This document shows positions 22,283 to 35,575 of a DNA stretch of 64,000 nt, piece by piece. The notes beneath the pieces were generated by a model that saw nothing but the letters and a program-made list of their open reading frames with translations, did no database searches and had not been told where the DNA came from. The DNA lies in NCBI RefSeq assembly GCF_030272615.1, contig NC_081414.1, forward strand, positions 304,446,164 through 304,510,163, given 5' to 3'. This stretch comes from Cryptomeria japonica (taxonomy: Eukaryota; Streptophyta; Pinopsida; Cupressales; Cupressaceae). The translations under genes and the position numbers were made by a program. Positions within the stretch are counted from its first letter, which is position 1. Each line of letters begins with the position of its first letter.

Positions 22283-23881
22283 TGTAATGCCCCGCCAAGA
22301 ACCCTAAAGGAAAACAACACAACTAGGCAACTAAAGAGTGTAATAATTTTTTTTTTGTTAAAGACTAAATGTACTAACTATAATCATTGCACGTTTAACA
22401 ACACAACGGAAGTCTATCATAAGTTTTCCCTAAGGGTAACCGACGAAGATTAATTTCATAGATTATATTAACACCACAGTTAATCCATTTAATAAGATAA
22501 ATTGAACACTTACGTTTAAAACTACACATACATCCAGATTTCATAATAAAGAAATAAAAGTATTCCAATGCATCCAATTTCCATAAACCATTTAAACATA
22601 AGATCAAAACAATAACATTCATTTCACTGACATAATAATATTACAATATCCATAAATACATGGCTTCCAATAATATCACTGGTTACAAGGATCCAATATC
22701 AAGGTTACATAAAAGTCTGATACAATGACCACAAGGTCTTAACTGAACAATGATCTTGAACAAGAGTTGGTACATAAACCACGATCCAAGAACACCGGCT
22801 AAGCCTTTCCTCGCTTGAAGATACAATCCAGAACATCCGATGGGAAGTGGCACTACCACCCGACCATGTGATCCCGAAATGGAAACACCCCACCGTGCTA
22901 GGAGATAGTAGAAAACCCTCAAGCAAGCAAAGAAAGACAAGTACAAAAGGACTACAAGACTCTGCAACCATCCATGTTAAACACAACTCACAAAACACTA
23001 GTGACTCTAAGAAGAGAGTGTCATCGCATAGCTTGATGGTTACCATGGTACAACCTCCATAGGTCCCGACCCCCATACTCGGGTTTCTCCTGGTAACCTC
23101 TCCTGAGCCTTCGGTTCCAACTAAGTCTCATGCGGACCCTACCAATCCTTTCGTGAAGACAAGGTGGTAAGTTTGCCATTCCAGGCCTTCTCGTAACATC
23201 ATGAGCTCTGTACAAGCACTCATCTATGCACGAGGCACATTTATCTTAATTAATATTTAAATCTACCCACCTCCTAATCAATTATTCGGTTATCACTTTT
23301 TAACTAACTTTCGATGGGTTATCTTGTCATCCACTTTGGGCACGACTTCCGCTCGAAAGCCACTCTCTCTCTTAGGACACTAACAAGAAATGTTTCTCTC
23401 TACGAGAACTCTATGGCGAAACAGGCAACCATAAACCATCCTGACAAACACAGGTGATGGATACACAAATACCAACTCAAGAATGACCATTTGGACAAAG
23501 ACACACAATGGCTCATGTCAAATAGGTTATACAACAACACTTGGTCTAGGAGAAATAATATCATAGGACACAATGACAATTTAATCAAAATTGCAATAAA
23601 ACTTGACTGAGAACACATTATACGCAAGATCCTATTACAGGCAATCTTTCCTTAAAAAAAACAGTCAAAGCATAAATGACATGCAATTTACAAATTTCCA
23701 GACAACAAGAATTTACAACTTAAAAAAAAAAAACATTCACTTTGTCATTTGTCCAAAAAGATTTAAAATACAAATAATTCTCCTAATGTATTTTCAACAT
23801 ATTTATTTAAATTAACATTCCAAACTGTAATTAAATAATATTTAAAATAACATTTAAAATATTATAATAACTACCAAAAGA

Positions 23882-23886
<5 letters not shown>

Positions 23887-23967
<81 letters not shown>
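23887..23967. repeat. (TA)n microsatellite
   Basis: About 40 uninterrupted TA units inside the giant LTR. Confidence 0.95.
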
Positions 23968-23971
<4 letters not shown>

Positions 23972-24134
23972 CATATATGAATATACATATATTTATTTAT
24001 ATACATACATATAATAATAATTTTAAATTTATTTAATCCCTTGGGTCCGAAACCCGAAACAGTGAATAGGGTTTAGAATTTAATTTAAAAAGACTAACAA
24101 AAAAACACTTTTACAATTACCGAAAAGCCATGTC

Positions 24135-24250
24135 ACGGTAGCCTATGCTACCGTCGGTAGCTAGTACTATCGTCCGGTAGCACTGCTACCGTCTGGTAGC
24201 ACTACTACCGTAGGTAGCGGCTACCGCCGGTAGCGGATGCTACCGTGCAG
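24135..24250. repeat. GGTAGC/GCTACC palindrome cluster
   Basis: About ten alternating copies of GGTAGC and its complement GCTACC in 116 bp, in GC-rich sequence between two TA microsatellites. The outermost arms CACGGTAGC (24135) and GCTACCGTG (24239-24247) are complementary, so the whole segment can close as one large hairpin with smaller internal ones. Confidence 0.9.
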
Positions 24251-24259
24251 TTTTTTTTT

Positions 24260-24302
<43 letters not shown>

Positions 24303-25973
24303 AAGAAAATAATTAAACGATATTTTTTTTTTAATAATTTCATTTTAATAAAATTTTAACAATAATAACAAAAAACAATATTTTTCCAATAATTCCATTT
24401 TAACAAAATTTCAATTCTTTTTTTTTTTTCAAATTTAATTAACCCAAATAAATTTAATGTGTAATTAAATTTATTTTCTTAAGGTAATTAAAACCATTTC
24501 TCAGGTAAATACCCTTTCTCCTAAATCGTGCAATTTCCATGCACCATAAAAACTTGACAAACTTTCTATAATAATTTTCCTAATTTTCACAAAATTACGT
24601 TCTTTCCACAAACAAGAAATACACATCAGGCATGAGTTTTCAAACAAAACTCGAATTCACTAGAAGAGAGTTTTGGATTTGGCAATTATTTTACACACAC
24701 ATCAAGCAGAGAAAAATAGAAACATTTTTAATAAAACACAAAACTAAGAATTCATCCAACCTGGTATAGCTTTCCTGGAAGAATTTTGTAGAAGAGCCCT
24801 AATCTCTTCAATATCTTCCAATAAATTTTCTTCACCTAAATTCTTGTCCCGTTCTTGTGTATTCCTGTCTATGTTTTTAAAGTAAAGACCTAACCCTTAT
24901 TTAAACTAAAATTCTAGGTTCAATAGCTTTTTCACAAAAAACCTAAATTTAGAATAATAGTAATTTATTTATTTTATTTTCTAAATTTATCACATGCAAT
25001 AATTTAAAACATTATTCTTTCATTACTTTTCTCATGCACATTAATTGATTTTCTAAATAAAGAATTAATACAATATTTTAATTCCAATTAATTAATTTTC
25101 TAAATAAAGAATTAAAACAATACTTTAATTCCAATTAATCCTTTTATTCATTTATTTAATTATAACTTTAGAATACAATTAATCTAATTTATTTTTAAAA
25201 TAAAAATATATTTTTAATACCATGCAACTTAATTTAATAATTCCTTTAATTAACTAAATTTATAATCTCAATGCATAAACAATATAATAATGAGATAATT
25301 TCACAAACTTAATTAATTAATTAATTAAATCCACTAAAACACTCAAATTAAACAAATCTCAAGCAATTACCCATAAAAGATAAAATGAGAAAATATGAAG
25401 ACCGAACTAACTGACAAAACGACTAACTGACGACACTCATATGAGTGTAACTGAGTAAAAATAGGGTCAACTCTTATCTCCTCCACTTCCATCGGAAAAT
25501 ATAAGGCACACTCAGACCTATGAAGCCAGGTGGAGACGATACCCCGTACCTACCCGGTACTTGTACCTGCAATATCCTGCATCACCGAACCACACATGCA
25601 TATATATATATATATATATATATAGAAAACACGACATACGCACCGATGAAGGAGAATTGCGACGTTCCCTGTCTCATTGAAATGAGTGAAGGAAAATTGT
25701 CCCCTTGCATCCAATACACTCGCAAACACACAACATATAATTCCACATTGCATAAATAAAGTAAAATGTCAGTACATAGCAATAATACATAAAATACCAT
25801 AAATCACAAGTATTGAAATACTGCAAATAAATTATACATCTCATCTCCAAATAAAGCATAATGTCATAAAAGTCTGAATAATATGTTATGGTAATGTATC
25901 CATTGAAAAACAACCAATAATAAAATATGAGTGTAATGAGTTCAAACTAGTAGGGGTACTACAAGTTTGTTTG

Positions 25974-27949
25974 GAGTGATAAGGAGTTTGGAGAGATGAA
26001 AAGTTGGAGAGACAAGGAGAGCATGGAGTTATAAGGAGTTTGGAGAGATAAGGATTTGAAATGGATGGTCAAAAGATCTTCAGAGGGATGAAAGTGAGGA
26101 ATAGTTAGGATGTCACAAGGAGATATAAGAGTGTAATGCTAAACAATTTTGAGGATGAGGCCCCTCAACAATGTGGTCTCATTGGTTCATAGCTCCAATC
26201 AAAAGTAATTTGGCTTCGACCCCTAACTGATCATTTTTTTTTTTATAGATATAGTCATACCTTAATAATACTTTAATATTAACTACAATATCATAATATA
26301 ATATTAATTACAATATAATTTATGTTTTTGGGTGATGTGGATCAGCATTAGATGCTTATGCATCAAAGTGTATTTGTATAGTAGATTCTTAACTAGATTT
26401 TCATACCTTTTTCACTTGAGTGGGTGGCAAATGATGAAAAGCTATTTGGAAATACAACCAAATTCAAATGAAACATAGATTAGAAACTAGAATTACAGAT
26501 ATATATTCTTTGATCTCATTTTGGAAGTGGTGTATGCAGGTAGTTTGGTGAATGAATGAGGTTCCTAATATGTAGAGATCATGTGCGAGGCTATGGAGTG
26601 TTGAAAAAGTGTTATGTCAACTTAATTGATAATGCACAATTAATCACTTAAGATAAACATTTGATTTGAGCAGAGGTGGTAAAATCTCTAACATAGATAA
26701 TGCAATATATGGAGTTTTCTTTCAATATAATAAAAAAACATTAGTGGATGTATTGATTGACTTCTTGAGGCTTTAAACCAAATTTCAAGGTAGGAATCTA
26801 GCCTCTATTTTATATTATATAAGTTCTTAAAAATGACATCCTTGATGCACTCCTAAAAGGGGAGTGTAGTCTTTAGAGAGTGAATAAGACTTGAATGGTT
26901 GGAATTAGTATAAGTCTCTGGCTAGATCATATGACTATCTTTTATGGATAGACGTCAGACCCATTTACGTAGATGCCTATCTTAAATGGATATACAAGTG
27001 CTTTTTCTTTATGGATGGTGTGTATCTCATATGATTGGATCATACATGTCCTTGATGGATGGATGCTTATTGTATATGGATAGACGCATTTGATTATATA
27101 AATGATTGAACACTTAATAACTTGGCAAAAATAATAAACAAATAAATAGTTTTATATTTTGTTAAACAATAGATGGTATATTACACAAATTTGGGGTAAA
27201 TTTTTTTAACTAGTCTTCCATGAGACCATAGCCTATGGATTATTTGAATAGTGAACCACTACATTAATTTTCATTAAAGATCATGAGCTGCCTTTGCTAA
27301 TAGATCAATAAATATTTTTTGCTTAGCAATTCATTGTTTTTCTGTTTTGATATGTTGCTTAAGGCCACACCTTGCATAAACTATGGTGTGAACTTTTCCA
27401 CTAGTATTTTTTTGTGATATAGTATATTTTGAAAAGCTTTATAAATGTAATATAAGTGGCACTAATTTTTTTTTTAAAAGAACTCAAGAGCATCAACTAT
27501 TTTATACACCTCATGATATTCAAATCAAACAACAAACCATTAAATTATTCTTCTATGAAAATAATGTTATCCTGTATTAATGATTAATTTTTTTAATAAA
27601 TTTAACATAACATCAAATTAATTATTTAATGCATCTTGTCATATTTAAAATGATTTTTTTTCTTTCAAGATGACATCCAAACAATAAACCACTACATTAT
27701 TGTTTTCTTAAAAAGTAACATTATTTTATATTATCAAATTTTTATTATGAGACATAACAAAACAAAAAACTTCAATAAATTTAATAATATATTTTAATCA
27801 CATTTATAAAAAAAACACCTTTGAAATTACTATCCAAACACCCATTATATTTAAAATGATCTTTCTCATATTCAAACAACCAAAGTATTAATTAATAAGA
27901 GTTGTTATAATTAGAGCAAATCAGAAAAGATTTCATTACAATAGTAAAC
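25974..27949. other. Intergenic, AT-rich
   Basis: No gene or element I can support. Near 26000 the phrase GGAGTGATAAGGAGTTTGGAG is repeated in variants on both sides of the giant LTR insertion. Between 26940 and 27085 a degenerate ATGGATAGACG motif recurs several times. Confidence 0.5.
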
Positions 27950-28950
27950 TTAAAGAGAAAAGTTGTTATAATAGTAAATTTGAAGAGAAGAGTTGTTATA
28001 ATTATAAATCAGAAAAATTATTATTATTGAATAGAAGAGCTATTATAATAATAAATTAGAAAAGTTGTTATAATAGTAAATTTGAAAAGAAGAGCTGTTA
28101 TAATAAAAGTAAATTTGAAAAAAAGACCTGTATTATTAGAAAAGTTGTTATAATAGTAAATTTGAAAAAAAGAATTGTTATAATAATAAATTAGAAAAGT
28201 TGTTATAATAGTAAATTTGAAAAGAAGAATTATTATAATTATAAATAAGAAAAGTTGTTATAATAGTAAATTTGAAAAGAAGAGCTGTTATAATAATAAA
28301 TCAAAAAAATTGTTATAATAGTAAATTTGAAAAGAAGAATTGTTATAATAATAAATCAGAAAAGTTGGATGTTGGTTCGGAAGGGAGTTCGACGAAAGTA
28401 TCCATCCTAGGAGTAATGCTGACAAACAGCGAGGTGAGCAAACGAGAAACTACCCTCCTACCTGGGGGAGAAGGATGGCCTGGTTAGGCTAATTTGTAAA
28501 CTCGTTTTAGTTAAGATCCCCAATTATAGTAGTTACCCGCCTACACCCCCGGTTGGGGCCATAGCTTGGCGGGATTGAAAACGGAATGTGTCGGCTAGGA
28601 GGCGTGCATCTCGATCAATGATGGGGCCCTTCTCTCAATAAAAAGTATGGGTCAACGGACCTTCCCTCCTTCCATAGCGGCGTTTGCATTCGAGCAGCGG
28701 ATATTTAGATAGATGTTGGTGAACCTAGCCCTCGGATTCCTCGGATATTCCAAACCCCCACTCGAAAACCCTTCATTCCTCTCCCCCCTATAGAATGGTA
28801 GGCGATCGTCCGAAGAAAAGAATTGTCAGAATAATAAACAGGAAGATAAAAGAGTTTTTATAACAATAAACTTGAAGAAAAGACTAGTTATAGTGCATCA
28901 CAGAAGAGTTGCTATAATAGTAAATTTGAAGAGAAGAGTTGTTCCAATAG
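27950..28950. repeat. AT-rich minisatellite array, interrupted
   Basis: About eight imperfect units built on AAAAGTTGTTATAATAGTAA alternating with GAAGAGCTGTTATAATAATA (combined period about 50-55 bp), at 27950-28367 and again at 28812-28950. The two parts are separated by a 444-bp GC-rich block with no array units. The array ends about 60 bases before the start codon of ALDH copy B. Confidence 0.85.
28368..28811. other. GC-rich insertion in the array; possible organelle-derived (NUMT/NUPT) DNA
   Basis: Composition switches abruptly from under 25% GC to roughly 50% GC at 28368 and back at 28812, exactly where array units stop and resume. Its texture (CTAGGAGGCGTGCATCTCG, GGCGATCGTCCGAAG) resembles plant mitochondrial non-coding DNA. 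I cannot name a gene in it. Organellar origin is inference; an unrelated insertion is possible. Confidence 0.45.
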
Positions 28951-30807
28951 TACTGCTTTACATCTATTTATCTGGGAACACAATGACAATGAATGACGAC
29001 ATAAGGTATGGCTAAAACGACTTCTCCCTCTGTCACAGTGAAATACACAAAGCTCTTCATCAATGGCGAGTTTGTGGATTCAGTTTCAGGTATCTACAGA
29101 TTGCTGTTAGTTTAACTTTTCTCCTGGTTGGAGGCTAAAAGTTGTGATTTTTATTGCAGGGAGAAGTTTTGAAACATTTGATCCTCGAACAGGGGATTCC
29201 ATAACCAGTGTAGCAGAGGCCGGTAAGGAAGATGTTGATGTGGCTGTGAAAGCTGCTCGGAATGCATTTGATCATGGCCCCTGGCCTCGCATGTCTGGCT
29301 ATGTAATTTTATCCCCATTTCTCTCATTTGTTGCAGCAGGGATGCTAATTACTGTATATGTGGATTGGGAAACTGTTTATCTTTGCAGCAGGGAGTTTAA
29401 AAACACAGCTTAAGCATAGCAATTGACAGGAAGACTTTGTTTTGAGGTGTGCAGGAAAGAGGTCGTATTCTGAACAAGTATGCAGATTTAGTTGGGGGAA
29501 GCTATTGGGACGTTGTAAATACATCGACATTGCACAAGGGATAAAGGGCTTACGTTACTATGCTGGTAACTGATTTTACTAATAAAATTTAAACACAATA
29601 TTCAGGAGAACTCAATCAAAATACAAAGCACATTGGATAGACTATATTATTGTGTGAATGTTTGTTAAACAGGTTGGGCAGATAAAATTCATGGATTAAC
29701 ATTGAAGATGAGTGGAGCATATCAAGGTTATACGTTGCAAGAGCCGATTGGAGTGGTTGGTCAAATAATAACATATAATGCTGCATTAATGATGTTCCTA
29801 AGTAAAATAAGCCCTGCTTTGGCATGCGGATGCACCATTGTTATAAAATCTGCAGAACAAACTCCTTTAACTGCCCTTTATGCTGCCCAATTAGCGAAGG
29901 AGGTAACTTTCTAGTCATTTTTTTTTCCCATTAAGAGCTCATTAATTGGAAAGAATAAAGTATTTATCCAATAGTTTATTTACTTACTTCTAAATAACAA
30001 ACAATAATCAACTATTTAATTTCAAACATTTACAATAACCCCTTCTCCATGGTTTCTTAATGTAACAGGCAGGGATACCTCCAGGTGTTTTGAATGTATT
30101 GTCTGGTTTTGGAGAAACAGCTGGTGCAGCCATGAGTAGCCATATGGATATTGATAAGGTTTGATTATCTAAAATTCTAATGAATATAAATAATGGATTT
30201 TAAACTTTTTAGTAAATTAATTTTATAAAATACTAATTATTTTTATATCATGATCTAAATAGTCCACACATTGACCAAAACCTTCTTGTGGTTTAACTCC
30301 TTTTGAAAAATCAATCAAGCTATTTAATATTTTAATGGCACATAATTGTTAGAAACTCGTGAACTCACACAAATTTTTTATGTGTGTTTTGTGTTGAATA
30401 ATACTAGATTTCATTTGCGGGGTCAACAAAGGTAGGGAAATTGATAATGGAGGCTGCTGCAAAGAGCAACTTGAAACCTGTGATATTGGAACTTGGTGGG
30501 AAATCACCTCTCATCATCATGGATGATGCTAATATTGAAGAGGCTATCAAAATTGCTCACACTGCTGTCTACACTAATGCAGTTTGCCCTGCTTATCTTT
30601 GCACTATGAGTCTAATATACCTTGAGATTTTTTCCCCCATATTGATACACAATTGGTTTGAAATGGTAGGGGCAAGTATGTACGGCAGGATCAAGGTTAT
30701 TCGTTCAAGAGGGTATTTATGATGAATTTGTGAAAAAAGTGGTGGAAAGAGCAAAGCGACAAGTGGTAGGGGATCCTTTTCTTCCAGGAGTTCAACATGG
30801 GCCTTAG

Positions 30808-32059
30808 GTGATTCTTCTATACTTACCTTGTAGAGACTAATTTATATGTGCTACTCAACTATCTTAAATTTGACTTGTAATTCACTGATCTATAGTTTCA
30901 TCAACATCAAATATTTGTCATACTATTTACAAATTGGAGGAATTTTTTCCTCATTTCTATTATTAAATACATTTAAAATTAGAATTTGAGTAAAATAGTT
31001 TTTTAATAAGTCATTAAACCAAAAACTATGTGATAATAGTGTAAAATAAAATTATTATTATTTAAATTTAGTCTAAGCCAATATAATAATATTCATATGA
31101 ATAAGTAGTAATTAATTTATATAAATGACAATGGAGATTGATAAATTAGATAATTGCATTTGTTTTCCCACTTACCTATATGACTAAAATTTGATCATTT
31201 GTAATGAATATTCTAAACATTAATCAAGCTTTTACTTTGAAAATGTGATATTTCTATCAATAAAATACCTTGAACCTTGTAACCAATTTTTTCTTTAATG
31301 AGAATCAATTCTACAAGTCTAAGTCTAATCCATAGGTATAAATTCATTCTCTATTCCTAGATTTGATCCTATTTATTGCATAACTTTACTTTTTAAATTT
31401 TTCTAACTGAGATTCATATACTCTACTCTATTATAATATTTGATGACTAGTGGTATTTAGAAATATTCATGGATGATTTCCATTAGTACCTAAAGGGGTA
31501 CATTCTCCTAGGTGAAGCCCAAAAACTTAGGTGCAAGATCAAAGATAAAAGACACACACTCTAGAATGATGTATGTGGATTGATTACTCATTTTATTGTA
31601 CTAAATCCAAATATTACACTTATACAACACCAAATTTTATGAAGTTGTACTTACTAAGTTGAGGACAATAAAAAAAAGTGTGATAGTTGGCTAAAATTTG
31701 AATTTAAATGTATATAAAGATAAGGATCAAGTTTGTGACTACAAGGTTGACCCTACCATTATATAAATATCCTTATGTAGGAAAATGCTAATATCTAGGT
31801 GAATAATGAATATATCTAACTAGGTATATAGATAAGTGTAATAAATACTTCAATAAATTAAACATACCAAAGTACATGTGTGTATAAGGATAATGTGAGT
31901 GCTAAGTATGTAGGGATATGTATGTATAAGGATACATAAAGGCTAACGAATGATCCCAACTTCGCATAAGATTGTACCGGTGTTTGTTGATCATATGTAC
32001 ATGTATCAAGGACCCTATTTATTTTAATACCAATTTACATTTATTGGGATTTAATTCAT
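30808..32059. other. Start of intron 7 of ALDH copy B
   Basis: AT-rich, no coding sequence. About 31540-32010 resembles, in gene orientation, about 10400-10880 in intron 7 of copy A. Confidence 0.5.
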
Positions 32060-35000
32060 TAGGAATAGGTACTAGATTTTCCCATTTGTTGTTTTTCTTT
32101 AAAGAAACCATTTGCTTATCCATGTCCACCATCCAAGATTCTAAATAAATCATATCCATAACCTCCTTTATAGTCTTAGGCTCATCAACATTAGTAATTG
32201 AAACAAAAATATATCTCCAAATAGAGGGATTCTACATTTCTAGTTGTTTGCTTTGCTTAGTGGACCCCTTCAATGACAAGGTGTATCTTCTACTGCTTCT
32301 TCAAAACTCTCTATACTATTTTGGCTCTTGTCATATTTACATCCTTCATAGGCTTCCACTTCAACCATCTTGTTCTTTGGGGTTGGTTGGACCACATCTT
32401 TATTTCCATCCATCTATAGCTGCAATACTATTGAAGAAGACTCAACTTATTTAAATCTAAAAAATTACCATACAAATGCTCTCAACTACAGGGTCCCAAA
32501 GATCGTATCCATCACAACAACACCATAGCCGATGAATATACATTATATCTTTGTTCTCCAACTTTGGCCACTTCTCCCTAGGCACATGTCTGTTTATCTC
32601 ACAACTAAAGACTCAAAGATGTATTAATGAGGGTGTTGTACCCAACCACACCTTCATAGGTGTTTTACCAACAAGAGTTTATGTAGGATACAAGTTATCC
32701 CAAGAATAAGTTATGACAACCACTTTTACCCCCCAAAAAATTCTAGGCTAGACTTGGTGAGCATACTCATACTTCTCTCCATTGATATCATATTCGTTAT
32801 TTCTACAACTCCATTTTTAAGGGGCATACAAAGTTTTCTTATGTCTTAATATTCTATCATCCTTACAAAATGTATAAAAAATTTGCTAAAAACTCACCCC
32901 CATTATTAGTTCTCAAAATCTTAACTTTCCCACTAACATAATTCTCTATAAGAGTCTTTAAATCTTTAAAATGATAAAATACTTTAGATTTACTTTTGAG
33001 GAAATATATGTACTATTATAATCATAAAAAATACATATTATATATGGATTTCAAAAATGAAGGAGCAATAATAGGACCACATATATCATAATAGATTAAA
33101 TCCAATAACCTAAAATATTTATGAGAACTAGAATATGATGAATCATAGTTTTGTTTTATCATATACACAATATTCATAGAAATCAAATTAAAGATTACAA
33201 TCATTTAATACCTTAACAAGGTTTTTATATTTTTATTTTGTTAAACCCTTCTCACCTTTGTGACCCATCCTTTGGTTCCATAATATTATTTTATTTTCTA
33301 ATAACTTAGTTTCCAAAGCATGAGTGTCCTTAAGACCTAGAAAGTACGACCATCCAAAGTGGACACAACACACCACTCTTTTGTTAGTCCCAATGGTGAA
33401 GGTAAAGAATTTGTAAATCTCTTCATTGTAGGAATTGAATAGCTATTGAACTAAATTGTGCATGCATCTATATAAAATAAATTAAAAATATAAACATCCT
33501 TAGCAAGAACCATAGCTCCTCTAACAAGATTCAACATTCTAGTTGCTAAAAATAACTTTTACAGGTATATTATTTTAGTTTACATACAAAAACTAGGTCC
33601 TATGCCAAATAAGGAATGTACCGTAATCCCATTCAATCATGTTTTGAGGAACCAAATTGAGACTCTACAATAAACATTAATATTTATATGAGAATCATCT
33701 CCAAGGTACACCTTCTCACCATCATTCTCTTCCTTTTTAAAAATCAATCTCAATGTGAGTTCATGTGGAAAGAGGCACTAGAGTCTATCAATCACATACA
33801 TTGTGAGTAGCCAAGATAGTAAGAAAAAAATCACCTTCATCTAGGGAGGATTTCTTAGACCCATCATTAGAATCTACCTTTTTTTATTCTTCATCTCCTC
33901 ACAATCTCTTCTTATGTGGACAAATTTGTCATAGTTCCAACATTTCACCTTGAACTTACCAAGAGATTTGGATCTCCAACAATATTTGGATCTAGACTTA
34001 TCTTGCTTTTGGTATTTCTTCTTTAATTTTTGTTTATATCTTTAGTGAATTTATGAGGCCTCATTAGTTGAATAAGATGTCTTCCTTATCATTTCTTCAA
34101 AACTCAATGATGCAACCACTTCTTGCATTTGAAACTTGGTGGTAGTTCTCCTAATGGCCATAACCAAGAGGTCCCATGAATTTGGCAAAGAACATGGTAA
34201 AGTCATACTGTAATTATGCTCCTCCACTTTAACTCCCACAAAGTGCTAGTAGATAACTACCATATTGAATATATTTCGATGTTTGGTTATGAACCCATCA
34301 TCCTGCATCCTAACAATAAATGGCTTATTTCTTAGGAATATTATTTGACATGACTTTAACATGATAGATTTCTCCAAGATTATTCTAAAGGATTGATATG
34401 GTAGTCTCTTTAGGCACATTTAGCAACATTAATCAACCAAATTGAGTAGATAAGACTCTTTGTTTTTCTATCCATCTTATCCTAGTTTGCTTGAGATGTA
34501 GTTTTGAGTTTGGATCTAGATACTACAACCCATAGATCTCAAAATAAAAGAACATCCTCAATATTAGGCTTTCATAACTCAAACTCTTTTCCTAAGGGGT
34601 TCTCCATCTCTATCCTTGATGTGCTTTCCACATCTTCCTACAAAATGATCAAAACATTCTCTATGTAAGCTCCCTCTCAAATATATACTAATACAAAAAA
34701 CTCTCTTACAAACTCCATCTCAAAATGTCTTATACAAACTCTATCTCAAGCACCTAATATATAGGATATACAATACATGGAACCATAAAATGGTAATTTG
34801 AAAACAATGGATTAAAACCACCCAAAATGTTGTGCCTAAATTTTTAGCTTAGAAATCTAACACCTAAATCTCAATATGAGTCCACATGCTAAAATAACAT
34901 ATTCCTTTCATTTGTCACAAAATTGTTGTAATATACTCACCATATTGTGCATTCTATTTTTTATTCCATTCTCTCCAATCAAAGATGTCTTATGATATTT

Positions 35001-35575
35001 CATTACACATATCATAAGTTGGTCAACAAGTGTAGCTCCCACTTCCAACTCTTTTATGTGTCTAACATATTTTTTCATTTCTTATGTAGAAAGCCTAGCT
35101 TTTGAATCCCATAAATATTTATCTAGGAGGTCTATTGAAACACTATTCTTAATAATGAGATCTTGGATTGAAACTTCATTATTTATTCTCATCAATAATT
35201 TTATAAATATAACTATTAATTCTATGTCATCAAATTGTCTCTTAACACATAAACGAATAAGAGCCTTTGATTTCCATCAGAGAATCAATCAAATTTTTAT
35301 TTTCTAATAGAATTTGGAGAGTTAATCCATCTCTTCAAGGGTCTTCCTAGTTTATTCTAGGAAACCACTAATTGATCTATTGGTTAGGGGTCTTTGAAAA
35401 AGGTCACGACTTAAGATTTTTACTATGACAGCTAGAAAATTATTGACTTATATATATTAAAGATTAAGTCCAAGTATGGACTATCACAATAAATACAAGC
35501 CTTGTTCTTGTGTGATGACAACAAGATCTGATACTAAAATGATGACTTCAAGATTTGATACCAAAACAACACAAA
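32060..35575 (-). mobile_element. Ty1/Copia relic (primer site to start of RT), heavily decayed
   Basis: Read on the minus strand. A TTGGTATCA-type primer site lies at about 35570-35557, with a second similar motif at about 35545-35529. Next comes UBN2-type gag (VEEHNYSMTLPCSLPNSWDL, 34239-34050). A degenerate zinc knuckle CWNYDKFVHIRRDC (about 33940-33900) lacks one Cys. Integrase fragments follow (NGVVEI-like near 32820; YPT near 32690). The start of a Copia reverse transcriptase (DEPKTIKEVMDM-like, about 32190) breaks off near 32060. Stops and frameshifts are frequent. It lies antisense within intron 7 of ALDH copy B. Confidence 0.7.

Larger units (their letters stand above)
22283..25973. 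mobile_element. Probable giant solo LTR, 3.7 kb, TSD AGTTT
   Basis: Begins TGTAATGCCCCGCC and ends GGGGTACTACA, flanked by AGTTT on both sides (22278-22282 and 25974-25978). There is no coding sequence, primer site or polypurine tract inside. The first and last 300 bases do not resemble each other, so it is not a short element with two LTRs. It contains a TA microsatellite, a GGTAGC palindrome cluster and a second TA run (about 24262-24298). Orientation is undetermined. It could also be a non-coding element with unrecognised ends. Confidence 0.6.

Noticed and set aside
28272-28487. 71-codon open frame across the array and the GC-rich insert
   Set aside because: It crosses two unrelated sequence types and resembles no protein; chance frame.
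27950-28950. CRISPR-like spaced repeats
   Set aside because: Units are imperfect, contiguous and AT-rich, with no unique spacers, and the DNA is plant nuclear.
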